Source: Phytoseiulus persimilis
Taxonomy: Eukaryota > Arthropoda > Arachnida > Mesostigmata > Phytoseiidae
Reading direction: 5' to 3'
Assembly (NCBI GenBank): GCA_037576195.1
Contig: CM075101.1
Coordinates: forward strand, 8,556,001 to 8,620,000
DNA: 64,000 bases
Part shown: in pieces, positions 12,961 through 23,981 of the stretch
How positions within the stretch are numbered: the stretch's first letter is position 1
Layout of the letters: each line of letters opens with the position of its first letter
The notes under the pieces: model-generated
The model's database searches: none
Seen by the model: the letters and a program-made list of their open reading frames with translations, nothing else
Told to the model about the DNA's origin: nothing
Translations under genes and position numbers: made by a program

Positions 12961-13056
12961 GAGCTGCCGAAGAAAACTTGGATACCGGCGCTTGCCCCGC
13001 GGAGATAAGAGAAGGACTTGAAAACGCGAACAGAATGACCTCTCTCATGAAAAAAA

Positions 13057-13070
13057 ACTGCACTGAGATG
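13057..13070. repeat. right target-site duplication of the LINE
   Basis: ACTGCACTGAGATG immediately after the LINE poly(A), identical to 7,498-7,511. Confidence 0.9.
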
Positions 13071-16000
13071 GTAGTCCAAACTGATAAGTCAGCTCAGCCA
13101 TTTAGGCTTATGGTTATACTGGAAATGAATCTGCAGCTCATGTTTTATAACCCATAGGCGCACTCATCATGCACTTGAACATTTTCGATTTTTGTGGAGG
13201 TTGGTGATCCGTCTGGACGATTACACACGGTGTTTGAGGAGTAGAGCTGAGAAGTCCACGCATCCATCATTGATACTCTCATATATCCATATCAGAAAAT
13301 GGACAAACGAGTCTCTGATGGCTGAGTGTTCAGTTTCCACGACAACAATGCATAACTCATCAATCCATCCATGGATCTTCCAACAGACTCATGGAGTGGG
13401 GGATGATGATCAATTAGGACACTCAAACAGGGTTCAAGACGAATGCCTGAACACTGCAGCTCCACTGATAAGTTCCAGACCCAAGAACATCTCCACACAT
13501 CGGTTTCTCAAGAAGCTAGAGATGGTTCTCTATTGAGACCGAGCTGCGACTCTCGGTTGTTCAAGCCATGATCGACATAAGCATTCGAAGTTCTCCGAAG
13601 ACAGCTCCGTCAAGGCTCTCTGAGGGAATCTTCGATAGGAACCTTTCCATTGTATTGCTCTGCCTCGTTTCTACCAGTTTTGTTGCTTGCGGAATTTTCA
13701 ATACTGAGGTATTCAGATGAGCTTCTCACGTTTGACCTTTTGAGATGACCTTTAGTGAGATAGTTCCAGGTCATTGTTGTGATTGGGAAAGAATCCACAA
13801 GATTCAGACTTCCAAACTGACCTTCCTCGGGAGTCTAGGCTCTTGTCTGTTCCATTGAACAGATTTACGAGATCAAATTCATTGGGGTTTGGACGTCACC
13901 ACTGATCTTCTCCAAGCTTCAGGTGAGGAATATCCTTCGAATCCAAGGACCAATTCATCTCTATGTCATGCATGAGCAAGATCCAAGGTATTCAGTTCGC
14001 CTATCAGGGAGGTGTTCGCGAAGCATCGCTTTGCCTCGGTGGGTGTGTCTCAGTCGATTCGGAGAATCACTAGCATAATTGCTCCCACGCGAATTATACA
14101 ATAAGAAATCCTTCCTCTATCTCCGACTCTCGGTTGAATTCAACCTGCTAGATTCTGCTGCACGGTCGAGGAAGCAAGGAATCCAAGATTGATATCACAA
14201 TCCCCATGGATCCTTGAAGAGGATGCTCTAGTAGCATCGAGAGAGTTTCAAAATCATTCTCCATTTCAGAGGTTCAACGATTTCATTTTCTTTTGACACT
14301 AGAAACAAAGATTCTCTGGGCATGTTGTTCCAATAATGCCGACATGTTCAGACAATCATGAGTGTCTCATGTCACTGGGCATGTACCTTCATCTTTGTTT
14401 TCGTATCTTACATCTTCACCAGTGTTCTGTTACTGAAGACTCAAGGATGACTCTCTCACGATTTCCTGCGGGGTCAATGTGTACTTTCAGTACATGCACC
14501 AAGTAGGGTCAATGACTGCTGTTGATCAGACCGTCAATTTGAATCCCCAAATGGTGAGGTGCTCAGGAAGGCTTAGTACCTTGTTCAAGTCCTCAATGAT
14601 TTCTTTGGACTGAAGGTGTTCCTGCTAAGTCAACTGTCACAACTCGTGATCTACTCATGAGATACATCATTCTATGATGATCAATGTTCATCTATCCTGA
14701 GGGTTACTCCAAGACCGTTTAATGACCGGATGAGTTGTCCTTGCCTCAGGAGCCCACACTCCTGTTCCTCAAAGGATAGGACCATAAGTTGACTGCACCA
14801 GCAATGTCTATCATGGATGCTATACTTCACATGATGACATGCTAATCACGGCTTCTCTCGAGCTATTTGTCGAGCGTGATTTTCATTTGAGCCAATACCC
14901 TGTGTTGACAGAGTCATGGTGACTCTGGCTTATCAGCATAGCCTTCGTACAGTGACCCGTTCATTCATCCACTAGGGCATGCATGCTCTGACAGGGACCT
15001 CGAAGGATTGTCCTCCCTTCGTGTCAACCTCGTTCAGATTCTTCCAACTTGAACCGTAAAACAACGAGCAGCAAGAGAGCGGGGTCTCATTGACTTCAGT
15101 CTCGATCACAAGCAAAACATAATGTTGCTTCAGAGATCTAGAAACGCTTCTAAGAAACGTTTGAAGTCGAGCTCATCTTCTGCCAATGTGATCGCTTTCC
15201 CAAGACCATTTCTGCAGGCAAGCCTCTACGAGTTCATACAAAGCTTAGCCATCACTGTAAGTTCAGGACTTGAGAGAACTGACAGCGTTTCGTGGTCAGT
15301 GGTGACTCGAACTCTCTGAGAGCGAGTCTCTCCACGAAATCTCAACTCATCTTCCATGAAGTTCACTGGAATGGAAGTGATTTCACACCTATCGTTGTTG
15401 TTATCAAGAGAGAAATTTTTGAAGCGCGCTACTCAGGCGCATCGTCAACCATTCCTGTAGGCATGAAAACTGACTTCCATGAATCCTATCTATTCTGATG
15501 AGAGTATCGATGGGATTCGGTGCCTGCTTTGTTTCTGAGTTCGAGGGGCCGTTCGGAACAACTGCAACGCTGAAGATGATCAGCTCTGGAACTTGTGAGG
15601 CAACCACTTCAGAAAGTATCAGACTTTGACTTGGATGCTCTGGAGGTCAGGGTCGTTCGCCGCCCTTTCCAGATCAAGCGAAAACACTTAGGATTATTTC
15701 TCTATAAATCTCCACGAGAAGGCGTGGCGTTACAACCAAGTCTTCCGTTGACAGAACAGCCTCAGAAATTTCTATCGGTAAATCGAGTACTAGTGCTCTG
15801 AGCACTCGGAGTTCAACGTAGTATCCAGCATTGAAAATCCTATCACTGCTCCGCATACCACTGCTCCATCCATTCTCTACTCAATCCAATTATACGAGAC
15901 AAGTGTCTGAGGAACAATCGAAATAACTTCTGTACTTCGCTTCAGCGGAACATAGGGACATAGCTGTGAGAAAACCCCGATGAACAAATCAGAACAATAA

Positions 16001-16371
16001 CTCAAGGAGTCAGGGCACCACTACAAGTGTTTCATCACCTACGTTTGAATGAAGTGTACTTGCACGAAATGTCGAAGACTACTTGTTCATGACGAATTGG
16101 GGGGAAGGGTGAGAATTTTCATAGATATTTCTCTACTTTTGACTTCTCATGGAGAGCTAGTGAGTACTGGACGCCAGAGAAGGAAAGCTGGTTCCCGCCG
16201 GGCTGCTGACAGCGTCACTGTCGCCTGATTTGGAGCGAACACCGATGCAGTTAGCCGTGTCATTAAAACTCAAACTGCCTACAAGCGCTGCATGGGGTCA
16301 GAGAAAGTTTGTTCCATGAATGGAAAAGTCATGGTGATCAGACGAGTGTAGCTGATATTAAATCCATCTGT
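13071..16371. other. non-coding interior of the large copia element
   Basis: About 3.3 kb between the LINE and the compact copia element. No domain is recognised. Short open frames (60-114 codons) occur on both strands without motifs. It is longer than a normal copia 3' region, so it may hide another decayed insertion that I cannot identify. Confidence 0.4.
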
Positions 16372-16376
16372 TATCT

Positions 16377-16518
16377 TGTTACAACTAGTCTGGGAAGGAG
16401 AGCGAGGACACTTGCGCTTCGTTAATGTCGACTAAGAAGGATAGTTTATTCTCGCCGAGCAGCTTTAAATAGGGAACGTTGATAACTTCGCTATACACAC
16501 TGAACACCAACTTCAACA
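16377..16518 (-). repeat. 3' LTR of the compact copia element
   Basis: 142-bp LTR, TGTTACA to TTCAACA on plus. It contains TTTAAATAG on plus (CTATTTAAAG on minus), a TATA-like box, and GAGAATAAAC on minus, a polyadenylation signal. Paired with 19,529-19,670. Confidence 0.92.
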
Positions 16519-16656
16519 CTTTCCCTTGCTCTAGAGTAACTATCAACGCTGAAGTCAAAGGTTCATTCCCATTAGCTTACAAAGATACCTGTGCCTGATC
16601 CTCAGCAAAGGTTGGTGGGATATCGGCTATTGATTTCCGTAGAAATCTGCTGCACT

Positions 16657-18584
16657 CTAGATCTTTGTCGACGACTCTTCCCCTGATGAAGAAATGTCGA
16701 AGGGCAATATGTTTTGTCCTCCTATGAAATTCAGGATTTTGTGAAAGTTCACCGCTGCTGCATTATCTACGAAAACAGTTGGGACAAAGTTCAGCTTTGT
16801 GATCTCCTTGTACAGTCGCTTGAGCCACACAACTTCTTTTGCCGCCTCACTTGCTGCCACTATTTCAGCTTCTGTAGTGGATGTGGCTACCGAGGTTTGT
16901 CTTGGCTCATCCACGCAACAGCTCCGCCAGCATACTTTACCACAACCCCCGAGGTCGATCGTCCCGTTCGGGAGCAGCCACCGTAATCTGAGTCACTATA
17001 CGCTTCACAGTTACAGCATGGACACTCCAGTTCTGTTGTAAGTTATGCCGAGGTCGGTGGTTCCCGCCACGTACCGTAGAACTCGCTCAGCAATCATGAC
17101 ATCGTCTTGGAGGGATTATCAAGTTTTCTTGATAAAACTCCGATACTGTAAGCGAGATCCGGCCGAGAACCCAACATGAGATACATCAATGCACGACTGC
17201 CTGTCGATATGGGAACTCCTCCTGATAACCATCCGACGATTCGTCCTGTCGGTTTCTCCCCCTGGTTCAGGAGGGTCGGATCATTGGCGTACACACTGGT
17301 CTGCACCCAGAAAAGTTATACTTCTCCAATATCTTCCTAGCTTGCTGCCCTTGGCTGACCTGATAGAGTCTTCTTCTTTCTTGATCTCGAGTCCCAAGAA
17401 ATATGTCGCATTTTTCGACGTGATCTTGAATTGGAGCCTCAGACCTTCAAGACACACCTTGAGTGTCGACTCCTTTGTCGCAGCCAACAAGCCATCATCC
17501 ACGTACAACGCAAGAAGTAGCTTTTCCTCCTCAGTTTCTCGGATGAACAAACACGGGTCAGCCTCACTTTCCACAAGACCCAACTTCTTGATGTACGTAA
17601 CGAACCGTATGTTCCAGCGTCTCGGAGCCTGTTTCAAACCGTATAAGCTACGCTTGAGCTTACAAACTTTCCCATCCGAGAATTCGAAACCCTCAGGACT
17701 CTTCATATAAATTTCGAAACCCTTCTCTAGTTCCCCGTATAGAAACGCCGTGGTTACATCAAACTGTCCAAGATGTAGCCCTTCGTTGCTGCTACGCTGA
17801 GAATGGAGCGTATGGTTGCCAGCTTCGCAACTGGGCTGAAAGTCTCTTCATAGTCCAATCCGAATCTCTGACTGAACCCTTTTACCACCAATCTGGCTTT
17901 ATATCTTTCAATCTTTCCATCCTGAGTTTCTTTCACTCGAAACAACCATTTACATGGGAGCGCCTTGGCTCCTCGTGGAAGATCTACCACGTCCCATGTC
18001 TCATTCTCCTTGAGCGATGCCAGCTCAGACTCCATGGCTTTCAGCCATTCGGCACTCTCATTACTTTGAATAGCTTCTGCATAGGTTTGAGGGGCTGCAA
18101 ATAGATTCCAGATTTCCAACTCGTCGCGAAATCATCTAGATATGCAGGCTTCTTCCGCGCAAGCGGATTCCTCAAAAACGACTTCCACGAAGTTGATCTT
18201 GCGAGTCGACGCCACCTCTTCTTTCACTCGTGGCTTCCCTTCACATTCTCTGCTATTGCTCTTCCCATCATGATCTATTCCCTCTTCTCCTTCATGAGGA
18301 TCCTCGCCTGGCTTCAGCTCAGTCTTGTCTTTCTTTTCTTCTTCTTCTTCTATTTTTCCGTGCTCCTCCTCCACTATGTCTTTGAGCGGCAACCTTACTC
18401 GTACTCCGCACTCTAGGAGTCTTTCCTGAAACTCGACATCTCTTGAGACAACAACTCTATGGATATTCTGAACATACACCCTGTACCGCTCATCGCCATC
18501 GTAACCAACAAGGAACCCTTTCACTGCATTCTTATCCTTTTCCGGCGCTTCTGTTTCGGCCGTGAACGAAACACATGCACGCAA
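16657..18584 (-). pseudogene. compact copia pol: linker, reverse transcriptase, RNase H
   Basis: Minus-strand pol pieces, interrupted by frame changes. A linker rich in Glu/Lys lies at 18,584-18,132. The first reverse-transcriptase half is at 18,119-17,754 (WLFRVKETQDG, KARLVVKGFSQ, EETFSPVAK). The second half is at 17,706-17,281, with the catalytic YVDD at about 17,492-17,505. An RT-RNase H connection lies at 17,306-17,094 (LMYLMLGSRPDLAYSIG). The end of RNase H is at 16,914-16,657 (STTEAEIVAASEAAKEVVWL, then VDNAAAV). The order and motifs are those of Ty1/copia pol. Stops around 18,120, 17,750 and 17,090 and a missing RNase H centre make it non-functional. Confidence 0.88.
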
Positions 18585-19462
18585 TAACCCGTAGGTGAGA
18601 AATGCGAGCCTTCTTCAGCATCCACAATTCATGAGGAGTGATACCTGCGACTGAAGACTTCCCGGTTCTGTTCAGAATATAAATCGCCGTACGCACAAAC
18701 TCTTCCCATATTGCAGACGGAAAGCTGATTTCCTCATTCCCGTACTTGAAAGTCCTTGCCATTTCTATCACTGTGCGATTTTCTCTCTCACTTGCGCCAT
18801 TCTGTTCGGGGCAAAAGGGAGCCGTCAACCTCTGAGTGATCCCAGCACTTGCTAGGATTCTTCTGACCTCTGAATTGTCGAACTCCCCTCCATTATCGCT
18901 GAGAAACTCTATGACCTTGTGTCCCATTGTATTTGCATGAGCAAGTACAGCCTTTAGTGCTTCAGACACCTCTGACTTGTGTTTCAAGAAAAAACCGTAC
19001 TTGAAACGTGTGAAGTCATCCTTGAAGATGACAACGAACCTGTTCTTAGCCAGTGACCCATCGAAAGGACCCACGACATCTGCTGACACAAGTTCTCCCG
19101 GCTTGACCGACCTTTTCCTTGTACCAAACTTTAACCGATGAAACTCATAAAGCTTCTTGAGTGCATCCCAAGCATCTTGGCAGTCTCTTTATCCATAATC
19201 TTTTGATGAACAGTATCTGTCACAGCACTCGAGATTAAAGTCTTCGCATAACTGTTAGCTTTCCGAAACTTTGCAGACCTTGCTTGGTAGTCTCTCTGTT
19301 CTTCAGCAGATGCATCCTCACTGAGACACGTTGGCCTCATAACTTGCCGTCTATGACATCTAGAGTTCCCTCATGATAGTCCAGCAAATCTCGCATCTTC
19401 CGTTTCCACAAAGACCAGTCTGTTTCACCAGCGAGTGGTTTTACGTGCTTTGCTGAATCCAT
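18532..19462 (-). pseudogene. compact copia gag fused to integrase
   Basis: Gag starts at ATG 19,462 (MDSAKHVKPLAGETDW). It continues with a frameshift into ANSYAKTLISSAVTD and KETAK-type sequence near 19,200. In the third frame the gag motif WDALKKLYE runs straight into FHRLKFGTRKRS and KPGELVSADVVGP, which is integrase. The zinc knuckle, protease and GAG-pre-integrase zinc region that normally lie between have been deleted, and the join at about 19,140 is in frame. The integrase core at 19,089-18,532 retains SADVVGP (first catalytic Asp), FLSDNGGEFDN (second Asp) and NGASERENRTV (catalytic Glu), so it looks complete in its core. Confidence 0.85.
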
Positions 19463-19512
19463 CTTGTTGATCCCTTAACTCCTCTGGAACTTCGGAACTC
19501 GTCACACCAAAT

Positions 19513-19528
19513 GCCTGGGCCCATAACC
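19513..19528 (-). promoter_or_regulatory. copia primer-binding site
   Basis: Read on minus, the bases directly after the 5' LTR are GGTTATGGGCCCAGGC. This matches the known copia primer-binding site, which pairs with an internal half of initiator tRNA-Met. It confirms the orientation and LTR boundary. Confidence 0.85.
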
Positions 19529-19670
19529 TGTTACACTAGTCTGGGAAGGAGAGCGAGGACACTTGCGCTTCGTTAATGTCGACTAAAAAGGATAGTTTAT
19601 TCTCGCCGAGCAGCTTTAAATAGGGAACGGTTGATAACTTCGTTATACACACTGAACACCAACTTCAACA
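19529..19670 (-). repeat. 5' LTR of the compact copia element
   Basis: 142-bp partner of 16,377-16,518, followed on minus by the primer-binding site and flanked on plus by TATCT (19,671-19,675). Confidence 0.92.
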
Positions 19671-19859
19671 TATCTTAGCCTAAGAAGGTTTCTCTCGACA
19701 GCAAGCATGCTATCTCTGTTGACGTTCTCTCTCTCTACAGGTGGTACGAGCTGAGGGACAATTTACTGGGAAATTGATTCGGACTTATCTCGGAAGCCCT
19801 GACGGTAGTTTCTCTTTGATGCAAGATGGTACACACTCAAAGCCTTACAGGAGAGCGTG

Positions 19860-20352
19860 GCTGCTCTTGCAGCTAACAGGAGGATCCACAGGTTTCTGGT
19901 TGATATTATGATCCACAAGTCCTGCTAGTTTCTGTAAGCGAGCCTAGTGAGTTTCTGACAATGAAATATCCTTGTAGGTGGAATTGTATTTGATCTTGAA
20001 TTCATTACCCTCTATATTTCCTGGAGGACTGAAAATTGCCTGGTCTCAGTATGCTCTCTACGATTTGTTACCTGAATCCTTGTGAACAGCTAGGAGTGTC
20101 CAGTGTTGTCAACACAAAACGTGAGTCGTTACTGGTAGCTTGTTCCATTAAGGGCAACGACTACACTTCCATGCTTCTGAGAGTTTCGCAACTTCGGAGT
20201 CGCGTTGACCAAATTGCGGCGGCGCTGCCAACGTTATAAACGCGCCACTCAGACACTCTTCTCGTTCGTTTGCAATCAGCCCAATCTGTGTTGCAGTACG
20301 CTTCTGATCTGACAAGTACAGTCGTTCCCGAACTGGTACACTGACCCCACAA
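19860..20352 (-). pseudogene. large copia element: RNase H fragment
   Basis: The minus strand at 20,352-20,161 reads YCNTDWADCKRTRR, then AAAIWSTRLRS and LRSMEV. This matches the copia RNase H core (DADWAG-C--TRRS--G, ISW-S---, LSSMEAE). Degenerate sequence continuing to about 19,860 contains a VDNTG-like and an H-TE-R-like motif in shifting frames, as expected for the RNase H C-terminus. It lies just upstream, in sense, of the point where the compact copia element inserted. Confidence 0.72.
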
Positions 20353-20889
20353 CCGATATAGTTTCAGGAGTTCCGTCCGATAAATAGTCTGTTCTTAGTT
20401 TTGATGACCTATTTCGGTCGGCTCGGAAAAAAACGGCGGTTGAGTGAAACCGTGATGATTGAATCTGGCAGTAGCGGGAGAAGACTGTGTACCACAGATG
20501 ACGTGTGGGTCACTCTGGGCATCTTGAGGGAAAACCTACTATGCAACTGATCTTAATCTTGCTCGCGATTGGTGCTAACTCAACAGGCTCCAACACGCTA
20601 ACAATACTTCAAAATGAGATCGACACATCCTCGAATGCAGATCCGAACGTGCCATCGATAAGAACCGGAAACACTTTTGTGACATCGATAAGAACCGGGG
20701 ACACATCCTAGACTGACATTCGGGTGCAATCGGAAGAATCTCAGCTTTGAACTAGGTCTGATTGATCCGTATCCCCTTGGTCTGGAGAGATTTTCATTCT
20801 CAATCCAAAAACGAACTCGAACCACTTCGAGGCGAGTTCTGGAGTTCTTCTTTCAAGTGTGTCCTCAAACATTCGCCATTAGGGAAAGG

Positions 20890-21180
20890 CCCTCGTACCT
20901 CCCGCGCAGGGTTTGCCGTTGCGAGGGCGGAAGCGGCGAACATCAACAAGTATGCCGCGCTGTCGAGCGGGCATCACTTTTGTCCGTTTGCATTCGAGAC
21001 TATGAGTGATCCCGGCTCCCTCACCAGGACTCCAATTGCTCAGGTTGCTGAGGCTCTCGAGCGAGCAACGGGAGACAAAGAATTCGGATGTCTCTTGGCT
21101 CAACGGCTGTCCCTAGATGTTCAGCGGGGCGACGCCACATCGGTGTTGGGCACCATGAGCGGCTGGTTGGAGCCGAGGTG
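20890..21180 (+). mobile_element. RTE-like LINE 3' remnant
   Basis: Plus-strand open sequence inside 20,762-21,223 contains NKYAALSSGHHFCPFAFETM, then ERATGDKEFG and QRLSLDVQRGDATSVLGTM. I recognise this block as the C-terminal end of reverse-transcriptase proteins in RTE-like or similar non-LTR elements. It interrupts the minus-strand copia pol between its RT and RNase H fragments, so it is a short 5'-truncated insertion in the opposite orientation. I did not find target duplications. Confidence 0.55.
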
Positions 21181-21384
21181 GCCGAGATCCCCGTTATACA
21201 CTGAGGGATGTTGTTCAGGCTGAGCGATGCAAGACAATGTATACTGATGAAGTAACATTTACAGTGCTGAAGTTGATTGAATGATAATGCGTGGACACAA
21301 AACTCTATTAGGGGGACTCGAGAAGGACAGACAAGGGTACTGTGCGTTCCTTGTCTCTTCACGGTTCTCAAACTCAGCAGTGCA

Positions 21385-21842
21385 TTACTCGATGACATAT
21401 AGAAATGCTTCAGTCTTAGACTTACATATTTCATGACCCCTATTGCTACCGTGCACAAGATCAGCTGATTGTCGTTTGCTGAGCTTCGCATCCAAAGGAG
21501 CTGAGAGGTGCTCGGTGCACGCATCTGCCTGAGTGAGACGTGGTTGCTCCTTGGCTGAGGCAGACAATATTGACCGTATCGTCGCAGATCCGCCACAGGG
21601 CTGCAAAGGCTTTCGAAAGTGATGCCGAGTTTCTGGTCACAATCTTTCACTTGAAGCCTTGCCTTTATGTTGATCATGTTCCAATCCTTGTCTGATTTTA
21701 AGGAGAAACCGAGCAGCTCAACAGACATGCCATCCTGGAGCTCGATCGACCAGCTTTTCATCCTGGTTCGATTGGAACTATCCAAGTTCAGGAGCCATCG
21801 CGGCTGGTTGCTAGCTTCCCTGTGTATACTATAAGTTCTCAT
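21385..21842 (-). pseudogene. large copia element: reverse transcriptase fragment
   Basis: Two overlapping minus frames carry copia RT motifs. KARLQVKDCDQKLGITFE and SPVAD lie at about 21,660-21,570. ATIRSILSASAKE and TQADACTEHLSA lie at about 21,580-21,500, where TQAD replaces the usual QMDV. The catalytic YVDD segment is not visible. The fragment ends near the RTE-like insertion. Confidence 0.72.
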
Positions 21843-22326
21843 TATCGTCTAGGCGGGAAGGTACGTCTACCTGTGTGTGGGTTGGAACTGCCTAGTGTAT
21901 TTATGATCTTGTTGGTCGTAGAACTACCAGAGACACAGTTGGCTATCCGAGCCCTAATGCGAGCTGGCTTTTACAAGCTACGAGCTGTGAGGTACCGATT
22001 AACCTCTATTTCTCAGATTATACTATGCGTCCCGTCGTCTTCATCCTCTGTCCCTTGCCGGGTACCATCCTATTTTGTCCGCGCGGGACCTTTGCAGACA
22101 GGATCTGAGTGCTGGATTCGCGATCGGACAGTCACTCTCAACTTATCATCCACACTTCTCTCTCAAATCCATTTGTATTCGCTGACGTGTCTCTATCGTC
22201 GATGTTTCTCGGAGGGACTCGTCCTCTTCTTGGGGTAAGGGAAGCCCGATTATGTTTGTTGAAGTTGGGTTCATCTGGTGACAACGAAGGAGAGCTTGTT
22301 GCCGTTTCCATACGGTAGAGCTGGGT

Positions 22327-22728
22327 TCAGTCCACTGATGTCACGCATAGGCGATGAATGTCCTCTTCAGAGTTCGAGCATTTGGTGTTTCTATCTTCCT
22401 TGATGTTGATAGTGGTTTCGGCAACAGCTCGCTTGTCGAGCTTGTCCTGGCTAGACTTGTTGTCGCAGAACCGTTCAAGAATATCCCCGATCCGATCGAA
22501 GACTTCGGATTTATTTCGGAGGAGATACGTTGTACGGGTACGGCCGCGGTCATAAGTCAATGCGAGGAGTGCGTTATGTCTTCCGTAAGACAACGTGCTT
22601 ACGAAACCGACATCGCTGTTGATCCATCCAGTGCGAGGGGGAAGTCCGCTGCTAGGCTTCTGCCGGTAGCCAGCGTGATGCATCTTTCTGTTAACACAGC
22701 TTTCACAGCTGGTAAATTCTGGGATCAC
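22327..22728 (-). pseudogene. large copia element: integrase N-terminal fragment
   Basis: The minus strand reads CESCVNRKMHH (end of the zinc-binding pre-integrase region). Next are INSDVGF at the place of the first catalytic Asp (usually HSDVCGP) and ALLALTYDRGRTRTTYLLRNKSEVFDR in place of the usual Y--TFIDDYSR-TWVYFLK-KSEVF. The second half with the other catalytic residues is not readable. Confidence 0.75.
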
Positions 22729-22797
22729 TTGATTTTCCTTCTCTCTCGAGCATTGACTTCAGCCATCCTACGTTGATGTGGGCGTATGTTCGGTGCT

Positions 22798-23523
22798 TTA
22801 GCGCAAGGCCGACTGTGTTTTGCCTTCAGCTTCATTTCTTCTGGTGGTGTGAGTAGAGCGGAGAACGTGAAGATAATTCGTACGGTTTGCCTGAATAGCG
22901 TTGTTCCCTTGTTTCATGATGATGTGTTGATGAACAGCCATCTCGAAGTCATCGTCAGTGAGTTTGGAGACTGATAAGATGTTTCGTCGGAGTAATGGAA
23001 CATACAACACCTCATTCAGCTGTACAGTCGGAGAGTGTCCGTAGCACATGGAAGTCAAACAAAGAGTTCCGAACCCAGGAGCGCTCAGGGTCCTAGAGCC
23101 ACCTAGTCTGATCTCATGTAGCTGATGATAGGGTATATGGTTCATCATATTAACTCGTGTATTGGTCATATGAGAAGTCGTTCCACTAGTCACGATATAT
23201 TCATTATCGGTTGATACGATTCTTGTCTCCACGGTACCTGTCTCACAGTTGAGAGCTTCGAAGTTGTTTGCACTCGATTGCTGTCGTCGATTGGAGGGTC
23301 GTCCTCCGGGACGTAAATGTTTGGTTCTGTTCAGACTGTAGGAGACTTGTGACCGATCTTGCTGCTGTTCTCGGCTTGGTTTCCTCTCTGAATTGGGGCC
23401 CGACATTAGGCAATCAGATGACCTGACCTTCCCAATTAGAACAGGATCTCCTGCTGGAACTAGTGGCCGTTCGGCTGATGCTGGTCCTTTGGCTGTAGGT
23501 TGTCCCGCGGTTTTGTCTTCCAT
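22798..23523 (-). pseudogene. large copia element: gag C-terminus and protease
   Basis: 241 open codons on minus. The middle has VTSGTTSHMTN, the retropepsin active-site region, but with Thr where the catalytic Asp of DSG should be. It is followed by GGSRTLSAPGFGTL and VQLNEVLYVPLLRRNILSVSKL, which are standard copia protease and linker motifs. Loss of the aspartate makes the protease inactive even though this stretch is open. Upstream gag (to about 23,970) is degenerate. Confidence 0.8.
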
Positions 23524-23981
23524 GGTAAGTCTGGAGCTTTATGAACAGAGCCGTTACCTCGTTGGTATCAAAATGTCCTCGTCTGAGAACTTCACTCTTG
23601 ATGGCAGTCAGGTGCACAAGGGATTCTCTGGATTCCTCCCTCGCGTTGAATGACTGCTTGAAGAATTTCTAGGACGATGAGAGACTGGCTAGGAAATGGT
23701 TTATCTTCATGTCTGCTGGAACCTTGAACGAGGCTTTGAAGCCTCGTTATGTCCCGTGATTTGGGTGGAACGGAACAAATCTTCTCCTGCTGCTTTGTGC
23801 TGTCGGCATTAGTAACCCATGAGCTTGGTGAGCGCCGACTGTTTCAGTCCGCCGCATGTAGCGATGAACTTTTCAGTCATAGCTCTCCACATCACAGGAG
23901 CCTCTACCGTATCAGCACTGTTAGAGAAAAGGGAGACTAATAGGGCAGGTTGGAGCGATGCGGAGAGTGTGCATGGCGCCG

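Larger units (their letters stand above)
7512..13056 (+). mobile_element. full-length R1/Jockey-type LINE
   Basis: A 5.5-kb non-LTR retrotransposon inserted in the 3' part of the large copia element. A perfect 14-bp target duplication flanks it, and it ends in a short poly(A). It has the two-ORF plan of the R1/I/Jockey groups: ORF1 with a coiled coil and CCHC zinc knuckles, and ORF2 with an APE-type endonuclease, a reverse transcriptase and a C-terminal cysteine/histidine motif. Its C-terminal block (HGEVDYFLTQALPGHG) resembles that of the LINE at the right end of the window (HGELNYGTTQILTGHG), so the two belong to the same clade. Many frameshifts make it inactive. A probable solo LTR sits between ORF1 and ORF2. 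Confidence 0.88.
16377..19670 (-). mobile_element. compact copia element with TATCT target duplication
   Basis: A 3.3-kb copia-type LTR retrotransposon nested in the larger one, transcribed on minus. It has 142-bp LTRs (16,377-16,518 and 19,529-19,670, about four differences). Flanking TATCT duplications lie at 16,372-16,376 and 19,671-19,675. It has a primer-binding site directly after the 5' LTR and a purine tract (AAGGGAAAG on minus) before the 3' LTR. It encodes gag, integrase, reverse transcriptase and RNase H pieces, but the gag zinc knuckle, the protease and the pre-integrase region are absent. That makes it a deletion derivative which would need helper proteins. Several frameshifts add to this. 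Confidence 0.92.
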
